From Frankiaceae bacterium (lineage in GTDB: Bacteria; Actinomycetota; Actinomycetes; Mycobacteriales; SCTD01), in the NCBI GenBank assembly GCA_947479995.1, contig CANKBT010000016.1, positions 1-18,869 on the forward strand: 18,869 nucleotides of DNA, in the 5' to 3' direction. Below are positions 1 to 9,219 of the stretch, one piece after another; position 1 is the first letter of the stretch, and the number at the start of each line of letters is the position of its first letter. The position numbers and the translations under genes are program-made. The notes under the pieces were generated by a model that was not told the origin of the DNA, ran no database searches, and saw nothing but the letters and a program-made list of their open reading frames with translations.

Positions 1-105
1 CGCGGCGTCGCCCTCGACGCGCGCCGACGCCGGCAGCGCCCGGCGGCGGGCGAGGGCGGCCGCACGCCGCCCCGCCTTGTCGACCACGCGCCGAGCATCG
101 CGCAC
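1..105 (-). CDS. Partial CDS, possibly 5-formyltetrahydrofolate cyclo-ligase N-terminus
   Basis: An open minus-strand frame begins at GTG 105 (alternative GTG at 87) and runs off the left edge, so only about 35 residues are visible. The N-terminus is rich in Lys and Arg, with a pattern like DKAGRRAAALARRRALPASA. This resembles the first helix of 5-formyltetrahydrofolate cyclo-ligase (K..R.....RR..L....R). That enzyme is commonly encoded next to galU in actinobacteria, which supports the guess by context. It lies 12 bp downstream of the GGDEF-EAL stop on the same strand, so the two could be co-transcribed. No clear ribosome binding site is seen. The identification is weak because so little of the protein is present. 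Confidence 0.35.
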   Translation of the reverse strand, partial: MRDARRVVDKAGRRAAALARRRALPASARVEGDAA

Positions 106-117
106 GCCCGGGAGCGG

Positions 118-2364
118 CTAGCCGGACGCCCGGGCGGTGTTGCGGCCGGCGGCCTTGGCGGCGTACATCGCGCGGTCGGCCTGCTCGCGCAGCTGCTGCG
201 CCGTCGTGCCGTCGTGGGGGAACAGGCTGATGCCGACGGACACGGTGGCGCGCAGGGCGAGCCGTCCCGCGGCGCCGTCGAGCTCGAAGTCGGCCGACAG
301 CGCCAGCCGCAGCTTGTCGGCGGCGGCCTGCGAGGCGGCGCGGGCCTCGTCGCGGTCGGCCGGCAGCCCGGTGAGCAGCACGAGGAACTCGTCGCCGCCG
401 TGCCGCGCCAGCAGGTCCTCCGTGCGCACCTCGGAGCGCAGCCGCCGGGCCACCGCCATGAGCAGCTCGTCGCCGACGGCGTGGCCGTGCCGGTCGTTGA
501 TCGGCTTGAAGCCGTCGAGGTCGAGGAACAGCATCGCCAGGCTGGTGCCGTGCCGGGTGGCGCGGCCCATCTCGACCTCGAGCTGGTCGTCGTGGTGGCG
601 GCGGTTCGGCAGGTTGGTGAGCGTGTTGTGGCGCGCGAGGTGCGTGGCCCGCGCCTGCGCCGCCACCCGGTCGCTGACGTCGCGGTGGATGCCGACCCAG
701 TGCTCGACCCGCCCGTCGTCGCCGTGCACCGGCAGCAGCTCGAGCTCGTCCCACCACCGGGCGCCGTCGGCGCGGGTGCTCGGCACGGTGACGCGCACGG
801 GGAGGCCGGCGCGCACGGCCGCCTGCAGCACGGCGGCGACGTCGGCGTCGGCCGTCGTCGGCCACGGCGCCGGCAGGCCGCGGCCGAGCAGCTCCTCGCG
901 CGGCTGCCCGGACAGCGCGCTCAGGGCGCCGTTGGCGTAGACGACGGTGGTGCGGTCGCCCTCGACGCGGGCGACCGACAGCCCGGTGTCGGACTGCGCG
1001 AGCGCCCGGCCCAGCAGCCCGGCGAGCGCGTCGTCCGCGAGCGGGCGCGCGGGGTCCTCGAGCGTCCGCGCGGCGCGCGGCGGCGCGGCGCGCAGCCGGG
1101 CCAGCAGCCCGCGCGCGGCCGCGACCACGTCGCTGCGCTCGTACGTGACGGTGTAGTCGAAGCGCCGCTCGTCGTCCGGCCCGGTGTCGCCGAGGTCGAT
1201 GGCGACGAGCGCCGCCGCGAAGTGCGGGCCGAGCACGAGCACGTCCCACTCGTCGACGAGCGGGTCGTCCGCGGCGAGCGGGATGCCGCGCACGCCGGGG
1301 GCGGGCTCCTCGGGCATCTCCTGGCCGAGCGCGACGACCAGGCTGCAGCAGGAGGCCAGCGTGCCGTAGCGGCGCACGGACGGGGGCGAGAAGTGCCGCT
1401 GGTGCTCGAAGGTCGAGATGAGCACGGCCGGCTCGCCGATGACCAGCGCCTGGCGCTCGAGCCAGCGGGCGATGCCCACGAGCAGCGGCTTGGTGGCACG
1501 TCGCAGCGCCGGCGCCTTGGCGGCCACGAGGTCGTACGGGGTGCCGGTGCGCGGCGGGGCGACGGGCGGGCGCCACCGCGGCAGGTCGTGCGCGCCGTGC
1601 GGCCGGGCGGTCGGCACCGGGCCGGGCCCGTACGCGTCGAGGCCGGCGAGCGGGGCCGGCCGGCCGAGCAGGTAGCCCTGCCCGAGGCGCGCGCCCATGC
1701 TCACGGCGAGGTCGGCCTGCGCGCGCGTCTCGATGCCCTCGGCGAGCACCAGCGCACCGGTCTCCTCGGCGTACGCCGCGACGGCGCTCACGGTCTCGGC
1801 GACGTGCGCGTCCGAGCGCCGCTGCACGAGCTGCAGGTCGAGCTTGACGACGTCGGGCTGCAGCACGGGCAGCAGCGACAGCGAGGCGGGCACGACGCCG
1901 ACGTCGTCGAGCGCGATGCGCCAGCCGGCGGCCCGCACGGCGTCGAGCATGTCGAGCAGCGGGCCGGGACGCCCGGTGAGCGCCCGCTCGGTGATCTCCA
2001 GGACGCGCACGACGCCGGGGTCGAGCGCGCGGTCGGCCTCGAGGAAGTCCCACGTGAACGGCGAGGAGGACGACGCGGGCTCGGCGTTGACGAACAGCGC
2101 CACCGCGCCCGCGGCCCACGCGCCGAGGCCGCCGGCGCTGGCCGCCCGCAGCGCCTGCGCGCGGCAGGCCCAGTCGAGCTCCGGCAGCCGGCCCTCGCGG
2201 GCAGCGCGGGCGAACAGCGCGGTCGGCGGCGCCGGCGCCTCGGGCGTGCCCGTGCGGGCCAGGGCCTCGAAGCCGAACACCCCCGCGCCGTGCAGGTCGA
2301 AGATCGGCTGGAAGTGCATGAAGGCCGGCCGCAGCACCGGGGGCACCGGCCGCTCGAGCGTCAC
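118..2364 (-). CDS. EAL-DICT-PAS-GGDEF cyclic di-GMP signalling protein
   Basis: A cytoplasmic bifunctional c-di-GMP protein of about 748 aa with no membrane segment. An N-terminal EAL phosphodiesterase domain (residues ~15-245) keeps FEALAR near residue 32, LEITER, ALDDVG, VKLDLQL, LAEGIET and GQGYLLGRP, so it looks catalytically plausible, although the usual DDFG reads DDVG. A DICT-type sensory domain (~285-410) follows, with FEHQRHFSP and RYGTLA. Then come a PAS domain with PAC tail (~450-565) and a C-terminal GGDEF domain (~575-745). That domain has the intact GGDEF signature at 656-660 and an RxxD inhibitory site (RTED) five residues upstream. The start is taken as GTG 2364 (MTLERPVPP). 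The same frame stays open far upstream, but only as the complement of galU. It is divergent from galU with a 171-bp gap. Placing EAL first and GGDEF last is less usual than the reverse. Family assignment is firm; whether synthesis or hydrolysis dominates is unknown. Confidence 0.9.
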   Translation of the reverse strand: MTLERPVPPVLRPAFMHFQPIFDLHGAGVFGFEALARTGTPEAPAPPTALFARAAREGRLPELDWACRAQALRAASAGGLGAWAAGAVALFVNAEPASSSSPFTWDFLEADRALDPGVVRVLEITERALTGRPGPLLDMLDAVRAAGWRIALDDVGVVPASLSLLPVLQPDVVKLDLQLVQRRSDAHVAETVSAVAAYAEETGALVLAEGIETRAQADLAVSMGARLGQGYLLGRPAPLAGLDAYGPGPVPTARPHGAHDLPRWRPPVAPPRTGTPYDLVAAKAPALRRATKPLLVGIARWLERQALVIGEPAVLISTFEHQRHFSPPSVRRYGTLASCCSLVVALGQEMPEEPAPGVRGIPLAADDPLVDEWDVLVLGPHFAAALVAIDLGDTGPDDERRFDYTVTYERSDVVAAARGLLARLRAAPPRAARTLEDPARPLADDALAGLLGRALAQSDTGLSVARVEGDRTTVVYANGALSALSGQPREELLGRGLPAPWPTTADADVAAVLQAAVRAGLPVRVTVPSTRADGARWWDELELLPVHGDDGRVEHWVGIHRDVSDRVAAQARATHLARHNTLTNLPNRRHHDDQLEVEMGRATRHGTSLAMLFLDLDGFKPINDRHGHAVGDELLMAVARRLRSEVRTEDLLARHGGDEFLVLLTGLPADRDEARAASQAAADKLRLALSADFELDGAAGRLALRATVSVGISLFPHDGTTAQQLREQADRAMYAAKAAGRNTARASG

Positions 2365-2523
2365 GACGACCCCGCGCCAGCAGCGGTGGCGGGGCTCTTC
2401 GGGGACGGGGTCACGGGTCCTCCAGGCGCACGACGGGGCGGCGCCACCGAGGACCGGAGTGACGACGTGAGCGTACGAGAGGCGAGCCCTCCCCGCCTGC
2501 CGTTCGACGCACGGGCCGGCCAC

Positions 2524-2529
2524 TAGGGT
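2524..2529 (+). promoter_or_regulatory. Candidate -10 element of galU (leaderless)
   Basis: TAGGGT matches the actinobacterial -10 pattern TANNNT. It is followed by exactly six bases and then the galU ATG. Transcription would therefore begin at or very near the A of the start codon, giving a leaderless mRNA. No Shine-Dalgarno sequence is present, which agrees. A possible -35 (TTCGAC) lies upstream with a short spacer. Confidence 0.5.
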
Positions 2530-2535
2530 CCGCGC

Positions 2536-3402
2536 ATGGTGACGAAGGCCGTGATCCCGGCCGCCGGTCTCGGCACGCGCTTCCTGCCGGCCACGAAGGC
2601 CACGCCCAAGGAGATGCTGCCGGTCGTCGACCGGCCGGCCATCCAGTACGTCGTGGAGGAGGCCGTCGCCGCCGGCCTCACCGACGTGCTGATGATCACC
2701 GGGCGGAGCAAGCGCGCGCTCGAGGACCACTTCGACCGGGCGGTCGAGCTCGAGCTGGCCCTGGAGGCCAAGGGCGACCCGGCGCGCCTCGCCGCCGTGC
2801 GCGAGACCAACGAGATGGCGCAGGTCCACTACGTGCGCCAGGGCGACCCGAAGGGCCTCGGCCACGCCGTGCTCGTCGCGGCCGGGCACGTCGGCCACGA
2901 GCCGTTCGCCGTGCTGCTCGGCGACGACCTCATCGACCCGCGCGACCCGCTGCTGTCGACGATGGTCGAGGTGCAGCAGCGCGAGGGCGGCAGCGTCGTC
3001 GCGCTCATGGAGGTGCCGCACGAGGCGATCTCCCTCTACGGCTGCGCGGCCGTCGAGGGGGCTGGCGACGTCGTGCGCATCCACGGCCTGGTCGAGAAGC
3101 CCCCGGTCGACGAGGCGCCGAGCGACCTGGCGGTCATCGGCCGCTACGTGCTGTCGCCGACGGTCTTCGACGTGCTGCGCCGGACGCCGCCGGGCCGCGG
3201 CGGGGAGATCCAGCTGACCGACGCCCTCGCGACGCTGATCGCCACGGAGCCGGTGCACGGCGTCGTGTTCCGCGGCCGCCGCTACGACACCGGTGACCGC
3301 CTCGACTACCTCAAGGCCGTCGTGCGGCTCGCGAGCGAGCGCGACGACCTCGGGCCGGAGCTGCTGGCCTGGCTGCGGGAGTGGCTCCCGCAGCAGCCGT
3401 GA
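2536..3402 (+). CDS. galU: UTP--glucose-1-phosphate uridylyltransferase
   Basis: Makes UDP-glucose and pyrophosphate from UTP and glucose 1-phosphate, feeding cell-wall polysaccharide, glycolipid and trehalose synthesis in the cytoplasm. The 288-aa length is normal for bacterial GalU. The nucleotide-binding signature IPAAGLGTRFLPATK is at the N-terminus, followed by PKEMLPVVDRPAIQYVVEEA, the metal/sugar region LLGDDLID, LVEKP, and the C-terminal YDTGDRLDYLKA. The ATG at 2536 is chosen because the family motif begins a few residues later and the -10 box six bases upstream would give a leaderless message. It heads the galU-glp-moaC-mog-rimJ-glpR run and is 50 bp from glp. High confidence. Confidence 0.96.
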   Translation: MVTKAVIPAAGLGTRFLPATKATPKEMLPVVDRPAIQYVVEEAVAAGLTDVLMITGRSKRALEDHFDRAVELELALEAKGDPARLAAVRETNEMAQVHYVRQGDPKGLGHAVLVAAGHVGHEPFAVLLGDDLIDPRDPLLSTMVEVQQREGGSVVALMEVPHEAISLYGCAAVEGAGDVVRIHGLVEKPPVDEAPSDLAVIGRYVLSPTVFDVLRRTPPGRGGEIQLTDALATLIATEPVHGVVFRGRRYDTGDRLDYLKAVVRLASERDDLGPELLAWLREWLPQQP

Positions 3403-3452
3403 GGCGAGGGGCTGCGCCGTGAGCGGGCCGCTCCGCGGGGCATGCTGGGCGC

Positions 3453-4712
3453 ATGCCTGACCCCGGCACGGCCCCTGACCCGCACGGCGGCGGCGAGCCG
3501 CTCGTCAGCGTCGACGACCACCTCGCCCGCGTCCTGTCGGTGGTGCAGCCGCTGTCGCCGCTGGAGCTCGGCCTGCTCGACGCGCACGGCTGCATCCTCG
3601 ACGAGGACGTCGTCGCGCCCGGCCCGCTGCCGTCCTTCGACAACAGCGCCATGGACGGCTACGCGGTGCGCACCGCCGACCTCGCGCAGGTGCCGGCCGT
3701 GCTGCCGGTCGTCGGCGACGTGCTCGCCGGGCCGGCGACGGCGCTGCGGGTGCAGCCGGGGCTGTGCGTCCGCATCATGACCGGCGCGCAGATGCCCGCC
3801 GGTGCCGACGCCGTCGTGCCGTTCGAGTGGACCGACCGCGGCGTCGCGCACGTGCGCATCGACCACGCGCCGCGGCCCGGGGCGCACGTGCGTCGCGCCG
3901 GCGAGGACGTCGCCGCCGGCGAGGTCGTGCTGCCGCGCGGCACGCACCTCGGCGCCGTGCAGGTCGGCCTCGCCGCGGCCGTCGGCCGCTCGCGCCTGGT
4001 CGTGCGGCCGCGCCCCCGCGTCGTCGTCGTGTCGACCGGCAGCGAGCTGGTCGAGCCCGGCGGCGCCCTCGACCCCGGCCGCATCCCCGACAGCAACTCG
4101 ATCGCGCTCACGGCCGCCGCCGTCGAGGCGGGGGCGCAGGCCTACCGCGTCGGCATCGTCCCGGACGACCCGGCCGCGCTGCTCGACACGCTGGAGGACC
4201 AGCTCGTGCGCGCCGACGTGCTCGTCACGAGCGGCGGCGTCAGCGTCGGCACGCACGACGTCGTCAAGGAGGTGCTGTCTCGCCTTGGCACCGTGCAGTT
4301 CGACCGCGTCGCCATGCAGCCCGGCATGCCGCAGGGGTTCGGCACGATCGGCCCGGACTCCACGCCCGTCTTCGGCCTGCCGGGCAACCCGGTGTCGGCG
4401 CTCGTGTCGTTCGAGGTCTTCGTGCGCCCGGCGCTGCGCAAGATGCTCGGCGCCCTGCCGGTCGAGCGCCCGCAGGTGCAGGCGCGCGCCACCGAGGAGC
4501 TGCGCGGGCCGGCCGGCCGGCGGGCGTACCTGCGGGTGCTGCTCGAGGTGCGCGACGGCGCGTACGTCGTCACGCCGGTGAGCGGCGCGGGCTCGCACCT
4601 GCTCGCCGGCATGTCGCGCGCCAACGCGCTCGCGGTGCTCGCCGAGGGCGTCGACCGCGTGCCCGCCGGCGGCACGGTGCCGGTGGTGCTGCTCGAGCGG
4701 CGCGGCCGGTGA
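3453..4712 (+). CDS. glp: Gephyrin-like molybdotransferase Glp (MoeA family)
   Basis: MoeA-family protein of 419 aa. Classical MoeA inserts molybdate into adenylylated molybdopterin. The actinobacterial paralogue Glp, encoded just upstream of its receptor GlpR, is known from Corynebacterium to bind FtsZ and GlpR at the septum. Visible motifs are PSFDNSAMDGYAVR (MoeA N-terminal signature), VRIMTGAQMPAGADAVV, VVVVSTGSELVEPG, VTSGGVSVGTHD, AMQPGMPQGFG and GLPGNPVSALVSFEVF, ending in the small domain IV with GSHLLAGMSRANALAVL. The start ATG 3453 is preceded by CATGCT and six bases, again compatible with a leaderless transcript. The stop overlaps the moaC start by 4 bp (GTGA). The assignment as Glp rather than a dedicated MoeA rests on synteny with glpR; the enzymatic motifs look intact. 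Confidence 0.9.
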   Translation: MPDPGTAPDPHGGGEPLVSVDDHLARVLSVVQPLSPLELGLLDAHGCILDEDVVAPGPLPSFDNSAMDGYAVRTADLAQVPAVLPVVGDVLAGPATALRVQPGLCVRIMTGAQMPAGADAVVPFEWTDRGVAHVRIDHAPRPGAHVRRAGEDVAAGEVVLPRGTHLGAVQVGLAAAVGRSRLVVRPRPRVVVVSTGSELVEPGGALDPGRIPDSNSIALTAAAVEAGAQAYRVGIVPDDPAALLDTLEDQLVRADVLVTSGGVSVGTHDVVKEVLSRLGTVQFDRVAMQPGMPQGFGTIGPDSTPVFGLPGNPVSALVSFEVFVRPALRKMLGALPVERPQVQARATEELRGPAGRRAYLRVLLEVRDGAYVVTPVSGAGSHLLAGMSRANALAVLAEGVDRVPAGGTVPVVLLERRGR

Positions 4713-5182
4713 CCGGCCCGCGCCTCACGCACGTCGGCCCCGACGGCGCGGCGCGCATGGTCGACGTCACCGGCAAGGACGTCACGGCGCGCACCGCGAC
4801 CGCCTCGGGGCGCGTCGACCTGTCGGCCGAGGTGGTCGCGCTGCTGCGCGGCGAGGGCGTGCCCAAGGGCGACGCGCTGGCCGTCGCGCGCGTCGCCGGG
4901 ATCATGGGCGCCAAGCGCACGCCCGACCTGGTGCCGCTGTGCCACCCCGTCGCGCTGTCGGGCGTCGAGGTGGAGCTGGTCGTCGACGACGGCGGCGTCG
5001 CGGTGCGGGCGACCGCGCGCAGCGCCGACCGCACCGGCGTCGAGATGGAGGCGCTCACCGCCGTCTCCGTGGCCTGCCTGACGCTCGTCGACATGTGCAA
5101 GGCGGTCGACAAGCGCGCGGTCATCACCGGCATCCGGGTGGAGGCCAAGACCGGCGGCAAGAGCGGCCCGTGGGCGCGCTGA
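4709..5182 (+). CDS. moaC: Cyclic pyranopterin monophosphate synthase MoaC
   Basis: Converts 3',8-cyclo-7,8-dihydro-GTP (the MoaA product) to cyclic pyranopterin monophosphate, the first stable molybdenum-cofactor intermediate. The 157-aa protein shows the family signatures RMVDVTGKDVTARTATA, GDALAVARVAGIMGAKRT, DLVPLCHPVALSGVEVEL and GVEMEALTAVSVACLTLVD, followed by MCKAVDK. The GTG start at 4709 overlaps the glp stop (GTGA), indicating translational coupling. Its own end overlaps the next gene by 13 bp. MoaA, MoaD and MoaE are not in the window, so the rest of the pathway must be elsewhere. Confidence 0.95.
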   Translation: MTGPRLTHVGPDGAARMVDVTGKDVTARTATASGRVDLSAEVVALLRGEGVPKGDALAVARVAGIMGAKRTPDLVPLCHPVALSGVEVELVVDDGGVAVRATARSADRTGVEMEALTAVSVACLTLVDMCKAVDKRAVITGIRVEAKTGGKSGPWAR

Positions 5183-5658
5183 CCGGCACGGCGCTGGTCG
5201 TCACGGTCTCCGACCGCTCCTCGCGCGGCGAGCGCGAGGACCGCAGCGGCCCGCTGTGCGCGGCGCTGCTGGCCGAGCTGGGCCTCGACGTCGCGCCCGT
5301 CGTCGTCGTGCCCGACGAGGTCGACGCCGTGCAGCAGGCGCTGCGCGCGGCCGCCGGGGCGTACGACGTCGTGCTCACCACCGGCGGCACCGGGCTCGCC
5401 CCGCGCGACGTGACGCCCGAGGCGACCGCGCCGCTGCTCGACCGCGAGGTGCCCGGGCTCGCCGACGCCGTGCGCGCCTCGGGCGGCGACGCGGTGCCGA
5501 CCGCCGTGCTCTCGCGCGGCGTCGCCGGCCTCATCGGCCGCACGCTCGTCGTCAACCTGCCCGGCTCGACCGGCGGCGTGCGCGACGGCGTGCGCGTGCT
5601 CGCGCCCGTGCTCGGCCACGCGATCGCGCAGGTGCGCGGCGGGGGCGACCACGGGTGA
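5170..5658 (+). CDS. mog: MogA/MoaB-family molybdopterin adenylyltransferase
   Basis: Protein of about 162 aa that is expected to adenylylate molybdopterin before molybdate insertion. It has the MoCF-biosynthesis fold motifs: ALVVTVSDRSSRGERED at the N-terminus, LTTGGTGLAPRDVTPEA (the TTGGTG nucleotide-binding loop), and VVNLPGSTGGVRDGV with the conserved P-G-S. The GTG start at 5170 overlaps the moaC end by 13 bp. Its stop overlaps the next GTG (GTGA at 5655). MogA and MoaB cannot be told apart from sequence alone here; NCBI usually labels such proteins MogA/MoaB family. The family call is certain. Confidence 0.92.
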   Translation: MGALTGTALVVTVSDRSSRGEREDRSGPLCAALLAELGLDVAPVVVVPDEVDAVQQALRAAAGAYDVVLTTGGTGLAPRDVTPEATAPLLDREVPGLADAVRASGGDAVPTAVLSRGVAGLIGRTLVVNLPGSTGGVRDGVRVLAPVLGHAIAQVRGGGDHG

Positions 5659-6296
5659 CGCCGGGCTGGCCGGTGGTGCTGTCGCACGGGGGCGTGGTGG
5701 TGCGGCCGCTGCGGCTGCGCGACGCGCGGCGCTGGAGCGAGGTGCGCACGCGCAACCGCCGCTGGCTGCAGCCGTGGGAGGGCGCGTCGCCGTCCGCGCA
5801 GCCGGCGACCTGGGAGTCGCGGCACTCGCCGGCGGTCTTCACCGCGCTGCTCAGCCAGCAGCGGCGCGAGGCGCGCGCCGGCCGGGGCATGGCGTTCGCG
5901 ATCGAGGTCGAGGAACGGCTCGTCGGCCAGGTGACGGTCAGCGGCCTGGTGCGCGGGGCGTTCGAGAGCGCGACGCTCGGCTACTGGGTCGACCGCGACG
6001 TCGCCGGCCGCGGCGTCGTGCCCACGGCCGTGGCGCTCGTCGTCGACCACCTGCTCGGGCCGGTCGGCCTGCACCGCGTGCAGGTCGACGTGCGGCCCGA
6101 CAACGCGCCGTCGCTGCGGGTCGTCGAGAAGCTCGGGCTGCGGCCCGAGGGGCGGCACGAGCGCTACCTGTTCATCGACGGCGCTTGGCGCGACCACCTC
6201 ACCTTCGCGGTGGTCGCCGAGGACGTGCCGCAGGGGCTGCTGCACCGCTACCTCAGGTCGCGGGAGGACACGCCGCCGCACCTCCACCAGGAGTAG
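5655..6296 (+). CDS. GNAT N-acetyltransferase, RimJ/RimL-like
   Basis: Acetyl-CoA-dependent N-acetyltransferase of 213 aa in the RimJ/RimL group, which modifies protein N-termini or small amines. Visible are VVVRPLRLRDARRWSEVR at the N-terminus, the strand LGYWVDRDVAGRGVV containing the acetyl-CoA loop (Q/R-x-x-G-x-G/A-like DVAGRGV), and VGLHRVQVDVRPDNAPSL followed by RVVEKLGLRPEG, typical of the C-terminal half. It starts at GTG 5655, overlapping the mog stop. A rimJ-like gene between mog and glpR is a standing feature of this actinobacterial cluster. The true substrate is not known. Confidence 0.88.
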   Translation: MTPGWPVVLSHGGVVVRPLRLRDARRWSEVRTRNRRWLQPWEGASPSAQPATWESRHSPAVFTALLSQQRREARAGRGMAFAIEVEERLVGQVTVSGLVRGAFESATLGYWVDRDVAGRGVVPTAVALVVDHLLGPVGLHRVQVDVRPDNAPSLRVVEKLGLRPEGRHERYLFIDGAWRDHLTFAVVAEDVPQGLLHRYLRSREDTPPHLHQE

Positions 6297-6308
6297 CCGG
6301 GCGCTCAC

Positions 6309-6314
6309 TACGGT
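6309..6314 (+). promoter_or_regulatory. Candidate -10 element of glpR (leaderless)
   Basis: TACGGT fits TANNNT and lies exactly six bases before the GTG start of glpR, the same geometry as at galU. This predicts an independent, leaderless transcript for glpR inside the run of genes. There is no Shine-Dalgarno sequence in the 24-bp gap after rimJ. Confidence 0.45.
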
Positions 6315-7131
6315 GCGCCCGTGGGTAGCGGTCTGATCCTCCTGGTCATCGTCGGAGCCTGGCTCGCGGTGCTCGTGCCCATGGGTCTGCGCTCGCACGA
6401 CAGCGCCACCTCGCTGCGCTCCACCGACCGCTTCAGCGACGCCATGCGCGTGCTGTCGCGGCGCCCGACCGGCCACGAGAAGACCCGCGTCATGCCGCGC
6501 CGCCCGCCGTCGGAGCCCGAGCTGTCGACCGGCCCGCGCGAGGGCCGCGGCCTCGTCGAGCGCCTCGCCGCGCTCGACGAGCACGTGGCCGCGCCGCGCC
6601 CGGCCACGCCGATGCTCGTCCGCCGGCGCCGCACGCTGCTCGGGCTGATCGGCACCGCCCTCGCGCTGCTCGTCGCCGGCCTCGTCGGCCCCGCGCTGCT
6701 GCTCGTGCCTGCCGGGCTGCTGCTCCTGCTCGCCGGCGCCTTCGCCGCCCACTGCCGCCGCCAGGCCGTGCTGCGCGCCGAGCGCTTGCGCGCCCAGCGC
6801 CGCCGCGACCGCGCCGCGGCCCGCCGCGAGGCCGCCCCGCGCGTCACCGGCATCCCGTCGCGCATGCCGGCCCGGCCGGCGCCGCTCGTCGCCCCGCTGC
6901 CCGCCCCGGCCGTCCGCCACGACGAGCCGCTGCCCCTCGTCGCGCCCGCCGCCGTCGGCGACGGCACCTGGCAGCCGGTGCCCGTGCCGCTGCCCACGTA
7001 CGTCGGCAAGGACCGCGCCCCCGAGCGCCCCCGCCGCGTCCTCGACCTCACCCGCCCGGGCCAGTGGACGGCCGCGCTGGAGGCCGACGACTCGGTGCTG
7101 GCCGAGCTCGGCGACGGCAAGGAGCTCGACG

Positions 7132-8928
<1,797 letters not shown>

Positions 8929-9219
8929 CTGCGGCTCCGATCCGTACGTCGCGGCATCGCAACGGCTCTACCTAGGCTCGCCGCGACACCCGCCCACGTC
9001 TAGGGCTGGCGTGGAACCTGTGGACGCGGGTCGTGCCTTGCATCGAGTGGCCTCCCCCGTCAGGACAGTGCGGCGGATTCGGCGCGACCGTTCAGAGCCG
9101 CAGGGTGCCATCTTTCGAGCGCGCGCCTGTCGGCGATGCGCCGCCTCTGCGCGGCTGACCGGCCGCCTGTGACATCCTGCGGACCGGCACGCGCACGAAC
9201 CCAGGAGCGAGGTGTCCCG
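8929..9219. other. Intergenic region between recombinase and dCTP deaminase
   Basis: A 291-bp gap separates two divergently read genes. It must hold both promoters, but no convincing -35/-10 pair stands out to me. In Vibrio the deaminase AvcD is repressed by a small RNA, AvcI, encoded just upstream of it; a counterpart could sit here, though I see no structure that proves it. The deaminase ribosome binding site, AGGAGCGA at 9203-9210, lies at the right end. Confidence 0.4.

Noticed and set aside
214..2526. Long plus-strand frame of 770 aa opposite the GGDEF-EAL gene
   Set aside because: It is a GC-bias shadow of the real gene, with repetitive Arg/Gly/Ala/Val composition and no motif.
2365..3258. 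Upstream extension of the GGDEF-EAL frame to 1046 aa
   Set aside because: The extra ~298 residues are the complement of galU and its promoter, are His/Arg-rich low-complexity sequence, and match no domain.
9136..9219. ATG start 28 codons upstream in the dCTP deaminase
   Set aside because: No ribosome binding site, and the added residues are Cys/Arg/Pro-rich and unlike the family; GTG 9220 has AGGAGCGA upstream.
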